64,000 bases of DNA, from contig JNEU01001169.1 in the NCBI GenBank assembly GCA_000697475.1, positions 62,001-126,000 of the forward strand, in the 5' to 3' direction. Numbering within the stretch: position 1 is the first letter of the stretch; the number at the start of each line of letters is the position of its first letter. This document shows, in pieces, positions 56,833-64,000 of the stretch. Under the pieces are notes generated by a model that was not told the DNA's origin, did not search any database, and saw nothing but the letters and a program-made list of their open reading frames with translations. The translations under genes were made by a program, and so were the position numbers. The stretch is from Lichtheimia corymbifera B2541. Its lineage: Eukaryota; Mucoromycota; Mucoromycetes; Mucorales; Lichtheimiaceae.

Positions 56833-57641
56833 ATGGCAAGTATACCATTCAACCCGACGTCTACCATAATACTGACTGGTTTGACATACAGCCAGGCAAC
56901 AAAAAACACACTTTGAAGAATATCAAGAATCGCGATGCAGTGCATCCTTATTCGCGAAAGGCACAGCAACTGCAACGAGTCATTCTGAGGAAGAACAAGC
57001 TTACACAAAAAAAGGGCGATCGCACAGCTACGAATAGCCGAGGTATATATATTATTATATCAAAGTAGCAAAGGCTAACTAGGGTGTTTAACTAGTTGAA
57101 AGATGGTTATGGTTTCGATATGCACTTGACGAGTCGATCCAGTGTGCCACCAAACAACAAATCCATGATCTCATTGAAATGTATGTAAAAGCTGATTCGA
57201 TATATATAACTTGTCTTACTGACACATGTATCTAGGTATATCGAAAGAAATGATGAGCAATTGCAGACATTGGAAGCGGAACGACAAAAACTCATGCACA
57301 AGAGAAAGGATCCCAAATACGATTTACTGGTCGCCAACAAAGAATTGGACTTGAATGAATATAAATCTGGCATAGGTAAAAATGGATGTCGATCCTATGA
57401 CTTTTACTGATATCTTGAAATAGAATTACCTGATTTCAATGATGGCAAGAATCTCAAGCGGTTACGAGATTGGGATGGTGATGTCAATTCGATGCCCTTG
57501 ATCAAGACACGCCTTTATCGACAATCCGACAATCCAAAATACAAGGAACCTAAGGAGAGCAATGCAATGGATGTCGAGAGCAAGAAAGCTACTAGCAACA
57601 AAAAGAGTCTGGATAGTTCAATGGACATGGATACCAATTAA
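56833..57641 (+). CDS. TMA16: Translation machinery-associated protein 16 (TMA16)
   Basis: Exons 56833-56839, 56896-57042, 57096-57180, 57236-57375 and 57424-57641 give 198 residues. The family signature is HPYSRKAQQLQRVILRKNKL near the N-terminus, then WLWFRYAL, YIERNDEQLQTLEAER, NKELDLNEYKSGIELPDF and the NLKRLRDWDGD block. TMA16 binds the 60S pre-ribosome, so a nuclear or nucleolar ribosome-assembly role is expected. The first coding exon has just 7 bases (Met-Ala and one base), with a 56-base intron after it; without that splice the ATG frame soon hits a stop, while the join restores the lysine-rich start typical of the family. The tail is acidic and polar. Confidence 0.88.
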
Positions 57642-58271
57642 AAAAAGACACACGTGTATTAGAGATTAAAAATATCAAAATTGATTGTTGTGGTGGGAGA
57701 TGGTCAATGAAATATCCAAATGATTTGTTGGGAAAGGATCGTCCTATGTATTGAAAAGAACATGTTCTCTTTGTATGCTCCCCATCACCGCCTCCTTTAA
57801 TATTCACAACCTTGGACCATCGATCTCTATTATATTATCTGTCAAGTATTGATGGTACATAGTTCCCCTGCATTGCCATTTCTCTCTCTTTCCCTTTCCT
57901 TGTTACCACGCTGCATAATGAATGAAGACCCCTTGGTAATAACGATATTCTTTATTTTTTCTGTACGCCGTGGTGGTGGTAGCATCGGAAGTCTGTGCCC
58001 CGTGATTCCAGGCTCCCAAAAGCCAATGATGGTTACACACGACGCTTACCTCTTGAAGCAAGAGAGTAAACATAACATCAATCATTGACCTTTTTGGTAA
58101 CATGGTGGTCACAAGGATACAGCTATACTTCTTCACCAGATCGTCGCCGTCCATTTAAAGCTCGAGTAAAAACAATGAACGAGCTGAATATATATATAGG
58201 TGTGTGTATATGCATGGTTGAAAACATTGACGCATCTATTACTACTACTACTACAATATTCTCATTCTTCA
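57642..58271. other. Intergenic region, no gene seen
   Basis: 630 bases with CT-rich runs around 57880-57900 and TATA-like stretches around 58190-58200. No supported gene. Confidence 0.4.
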
Positions 58272-58766
58272 ATGTCGACAACCCACAGCTGCTTATACAT
58301 TAATAAGGATTCCTTCTTTGATGCAAGATCATCCTACGGCAAGGAGCCCTCTCTGGATGAACTCTACCAATACGACCTGATGGCATTCAATAGTACTACT
58401 CCGTCCTACTATGATGATCGTCGTGAACGCAGGGGAGAGTCATTTGGATATTGTACCCTACGTTCTCCACCTCCACCACCACCATTATCCAAAAAGCAGG
58501 CTGAACCACCCATTCCTACATGTATCTCGCTCTTTCTCAATGAAAATCATCAACCAAAGCTCGATAAAGTCGATGAGCCAAAACGATCCAGCAAGGTTAC
58601 TACTTGGTGGTCTCGGACTGTATCATGCAAGTGGAAAAAGCCCTTTGGTGGCAAGTCAAAAAAGCAACAACAACAACAGCAACAACCTTTACGGCTGGCA
58701 GAGCATACACCGGTTTGGTTTACTCACTTTTCTTCCAATCCATCTCTTACAAGGAACATGCGATAA
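58272..58766 (+). CDS. Small basic protein, unidentified
   Basis: A 164-residue frame from the first good ATG after a TATATATA stretch (58190-58198). Features are an acidic Tyr-rich start (EPSLDELYQYDLMAF), a proline run (PPPPPPL), then a basic region with paired Trp (TTWWSRTVSCKWKKPFGGKSKK) and polyQ. Such compositions occur in lineage-specific fungal proteins. No domain is recognised, and the gene may be wrong. Confidence 0.45.
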   Translation: MSTTHSCLYINKDSFFDARSSYGKEPSLDELYQYDLMAFNSTTPSYYDDRRERRGESFGYCTLRSPPPPPPLSKKQAEPPIPTCISLFLNENHQPKLDKVDEPKRSSKVTTWWSRTVSCKWKKPFGGKSKKQQQQQQQPLRLAEHTPVWFTHFSSNPSLTRNMR

Positions 58767-59047
58767 GCGAGTCCCCTTGCCATCCTCCCATCATTCTACC
58801 ATCATCCGCTTGCTTTATACGCACACACATTTAGCATCTCATCCACCGCCTATGTACTACATCTAAACTAGTCTCATTCATCAACATTGAAATATATACA
58901 TGATCATCATTCATGCGTTGGTCTTATGAAGATAATTTGTGTGGCCGTGACCAAAATGGTCATGTAGAACTTTTAGAATTACTCACAAAAGACAAAAGAT
59001 ATGCATTTCCAATAAACGATAGGTTCTTGATTTATTAACAAGCAAAT

Positions 59048-60819
<1,772 letters not shown>

Positions 60820-61708
60820 GATGAAAGTAGTTGCAAGTCGATCGATGGAGTATAGAAAAAAGAAGTCCTGCAAGTGAACGCGCGTCGACCGCACAACTCA
60901 CACACCACTTTGTAACTCACTCTGGAATTAGAAATCGAGCCCAGCTCTCAGCTGCTGCTTGCTGCTGCTGCCTGCTCCCTCCACACAAAATACGTCACCT
61001 AAATCCGGTAATAGAATTAACCGTGTCATCATCACTTGAGAGTGTCATGCCAGACAATGAATTATTCCACATCCCCATAATCCTTTTTTCGTTTTACACA
61101 AATAAAATGAGTTGATGCAGTTGGATCGATTTCATTAGACGACTTTATAGATTGGAATACTTGGTACCACTCTTCTGGAAGGTAGTATAAGGCTCCAGCA
61201 ATAATTGTAGTGTTCTTTTCTCATGGCTGTGAACAAGGTATGATCAGCTACTATTATCCCCTGACCTGATTTATCACTCAAAGTATACAACGAAAGATGA
61301 TCAATGGGTCATCCACCTTTCTTTAAAACGATCATTCGCCTTTAGACAAATGTCGTTGATGCGTTGGCAATAAAAATATAATGCCCCGAAATAAAAAGTA
61401 TTATTGAGCATACATAAGACTATTTCTAATCAATGTTATGATGCGTGGTGTTGTTTCTGAGGACCCAAGAAATGGATTGCTTGAAACGATTGGCGTTGAA
61501 CCAGAGACAGTGAGTCAAATTTTGAAGGGGGGCTGGTCATCATTTTCATCTTTCTTTTGCTTCCACCACACACAAGTCTATAACGGCTCTCTCTCTCTCA
61601 CTCTCTCACTCTCTTCATATACATTCCCAGCCCTCCTCCTTTCCTATCTACACCAACGGTCTTGTTGAACTCTTTTTCCACCTGCAGTTTGTTATTTCAG
61701 AGAGCGCG
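60820..61708. other. Divergent promoter region, Rpt1 and Bre1
   Basis: 889 bases between the starts of two head-to-head genes of the ubiquitin system. The Bre1 side has a CT-rich leader (61590-61615). No gene is seen, though a short open frame at 61438-61510 ends in a GTGAGT donor. Confidence 0.45.
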
Positions 61709-62674
61709 ATGGCAGCTGCAGAAGATACTAGACGACATGGTTACTCTGATGAACAGCGTCCGCGCCCTCCAAAGAAGCGATTCTTGGCCTCTTCTTCGTC
61801 ATCCCCCTCCCAATCGATCGATGGTGAGAGTGACGACTCTGCTTCTGACGATGGTGGCAAGACTTTGATGGTAAGCTCTTTGAAAACAATAAAGATCCTT
61901 CCATGGGACACCCATCCATTGACCGTGGAAAAACAGGAACCATATGAAGATTTCAGAAGAGACGCGATCTTTAGACAATGGAAAGAATACACGGTAAGAC
62001 ACGTTTATTTTTTATCAACGTTGGTATCTTGCCACTTATAGCATATGGGTTAGCGTTTTCGATCCAGAAGTCAAAAGCGTAAAAGGCAAGCTGAAGAACA
62101 CCAACACGCCATGGAAACGATCCACGATGTTTGGAAATCCCATTTCAACCAAGTAGGTTTACTTTTGTTTCATGGAAAAAGAGCGTGTTGTTGATATGGA
62201 TGATGATGTTAGCTCCGTACTGCGTTGAGTGATCTGGTCCCCGAGAATTATTCGAGCTCGATGCAAGGTATATATTTACGCATAGCCACTCGCAGTCGAT
62301 GGTGTATTAACGGAAATCGTAGAATCAAACATGGCAGTAGCAGACAGCATCATGGAAAATGCACCTACCATGAGTGCTCTTGTAAAGTCGGTCAAATCAA
62401 CGGAATGCGGCCCGGTTTGTTATACTCGCGCATTCTGGTCAAAACGAGAAGCAACGGCAAACAAATTCACTCCTCTTCTGGGTAATTGTCTCTCTCTCTC
62501 TCTCGCCCCCCGAGATGTATTGACATGACTTTTATATATTGAAGATGACTCGCCTCTGAAGCATGAATATCAAGGTGCATTTGAAAAGTGGAAATCGAGT
62601 CAGCAATCGTTTGATGATGCAAGAGGAAAATTGGATATCGAGAATAACAAGGTAAGCATCATCATCCACAATTT

Positions 62675-62713
<39 letters not shown>

Positions 62714-64000
62714 AACATGTGTTAAAGGGAGTCCCTTTTTTTTTCTAGCTACTTGTCCTTCGTGAAGAGCTTGATTTGATGAATCGACGCATTGCTATTG
62801 CCGAGAAGACTTTACGAGATGTACAATCTGAATTTGCGGAGACTGAGCAACGCATTGCTGCCAAGAAATCGGCAAAGGAGCAAGAAGAAGCGATGGATAT
62901 TGATACCACCACCACCAACAAACAACAAGAATCTATCAAAGCACCAGTGGAAGCAACCGTAAGTGGATTTAGGAATGAGAAAGAGGAGGACTTTTTTATT
63001 CACATGAACGACGTATTTATAGAAGGATGAGGATTCAAAGCCGAATGAAAGCAACACGTTAGCCCAAGTTCAGCAAACACTGGATCGACAATTACGTGAA
63101 ATCGAAGTGATCAAAGACCAGCGTATTGATCTCAAACAGCAGATTGCCCAAGCCGAGTTGGATTTGGTGGATGTGCCAGAGTCACGCATTTACAAATCAT
63201 CCGTCATACGCCAATTGTATCAGGCACGAGAATATCACCGTGAAAAGAGTGATCGCATGGCGAGTGATTGTCGCAGATTTCGACGCGATCTTGAAGAATT
63301 ACTTGCCGGTCGTCGTGCTTTTCTAAAAGGACAAGATGATGAGCAGTTGGAACACATTCAAGGTCTACAAAGGCAGCTGAGGCGACTTGATCGAGAACTC
63401 AATGAAATTCGTGGACAGCGGGATACTTTGCAAGTGATTGCTGAGGAGTGCAAGAGCACAAGGGATACCACACGCAAGTCATTGCCAGAATTACAATTGA
63501 TTGCCGAATCACGCAAGGTAAAACGAATGTGTATATAGAGAGAGGATGATGACTTATGTGATTTATTAGAGTCGCACATCGATTCTTGAAGTTGAATTAT
63601 CCTTGTTACAACAAAAGGCAGCAGCAATGACGGGTGATCGGCATTTCTATGACTACGTGGTGAGCTTGGGCAAAGAGCCATCCTTGGCATCGGCAGAAAA
63701 GGAATTAGCGTAAGTGTATACATATATATATGTAGGGGGAGGAACCGCTATTGACAATGAGCCTGGTAGATCTCTGCAAGAACAGCTTAATGATGCAAAA
63801 GCAAAATACTGTGAAAAGCATGGCTTGGATACGCGACAAATGTTGGAGGATGAATTGGCACGTGCATTAAAGATCAAACGACTTGAAGAACGCGCAAAGG
63901 ACTTTTGTACCAAATACGGGTTTGAAGTCTCCACCAATGACTATGACGAAGCACTCAGAATACTCGAACAACAATATCAAAAACTCGAGGCGTCATTGAT
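61709..64000 (+). CDS. BRE1: Histone H2B E3 ubiquitin ligase Bre1 (5' part, runs off the window)
   Basis: Exons 61709-61993, 62054-62152, 62213-62267, 62323-62481, 62545-62651, 62749-62958, 63023-63517, 63570-63709 and 63770 onward; about 593 residues are visible. A Ser-rich N-terminus is followed by the Bre1-like YEDFRRDAIFRQWKEY helix and then very long coiled coils (RQLREIEVIKDQRIDLKQQI, LQRQLRRLDRELNEIRGQRD). The block SSVIRQLYQAREYHREKSDR agrees with Bre1/RNF20. The catalytic C-terminal RING is beyond the window. With Rad6, Bre1 monoubiquitinates histone H2B, which promotes H3K4 methylation and transcription elongation. Intron 5 contains a long GT repeat. Confidence 0.85.
62676..62712. 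repeat. GT microsatellite in a Bre1 intron
   Basis: About eighteen uninterrupted GT units, within the intron between 62651 and 62749. Confidence 0.85.

Noticed and set aside
61438..61510. A short ATG frame ending in a GTGAGT donor upstream of Bre1
   Set aside because: Splicing it to the Bre1 first exon gives the wrong frame; at most a 5'-UTR exon.

Overview
The window is nuclear DNA from a filamentous fungus, most probably an early-diverging one (Mucoromycota, perhaps Mucorales). Genes are dense and split by many short GT-AG introns (mostly about 45-130 nt). Serine, glutamine and asparagine homopolymers are frequent, intergenic DNA is rich in CA/CT tracts, and a ferritin gene is present (ferritin is described from Mucorales and is typically missing from Dikarya). 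The exact species is an inference I cannot settle. Every spliced model given below keeps an open reading frame across its joins; exon limits are in the entries.

Left third (1-18.1 kb): a two-finger C2H2 transcription factor, a peroxisomal-type fructosyl-amine/sarcosine oxidase family flavoenzyme, a RING plus TRAF-zinc-finger E3-like protein, and a convergent pair of Rom2-type Rho1 exchange factors (DEP-DH-PH-CNH).

Transposon-rich middle (18.65-32.45 kb): a composite repeat occurs in three copies. Copy A is split by a nearly intact LINE-type retrotransposon on the minus strand (gag-like ORF1, endonuclease-reverse transcriptase ORF2). The LINE is itself split by a very AT-rich Merlin/IS1595-like DNA transposon with a clear 9-bp target duplication. 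Copies B and C face each other and form a roughly 5-kb imperfect palindrome centred near 29.65 kb, with arrays of short sub-repeats at its outer ends, much like a foldback element.

Right half (32.8-64 kb): APC2 (anaphase-promoting complex cullin subunit), an Rlm1/MEF2-type MADS-box factor, an MLX-like bHLH-zipper factor, a ferritin with altered ferroxidase ligands, a convergent pair of alpha-arrestins with PPxY motifs, a single-pass membrane protein that also has a PPxY motif, a coiled-coil protein, a RING-CH membrane E3 ligase, TMA16, a small unidentified basic protein, the proteasome ATPase Rpt1, and the 5' part of the histone H2B E3 ligase Bre1, which runs off the end.

Themes: two gene pairs (RhoGEFs, arrestins) look like old inverted duplications. 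Cell-wall-integrity signalling is suggested by the Rho1 GEFs plus the Rlm1-like MADS factor, and ubiquitin pathways by APC2, Rpt1, Bre1, RING-CH, the TRAF-like RING protein and the PPxY adaptors. Four of roughly 80 introns modelled are GC-AG with the donor GCAAGT.
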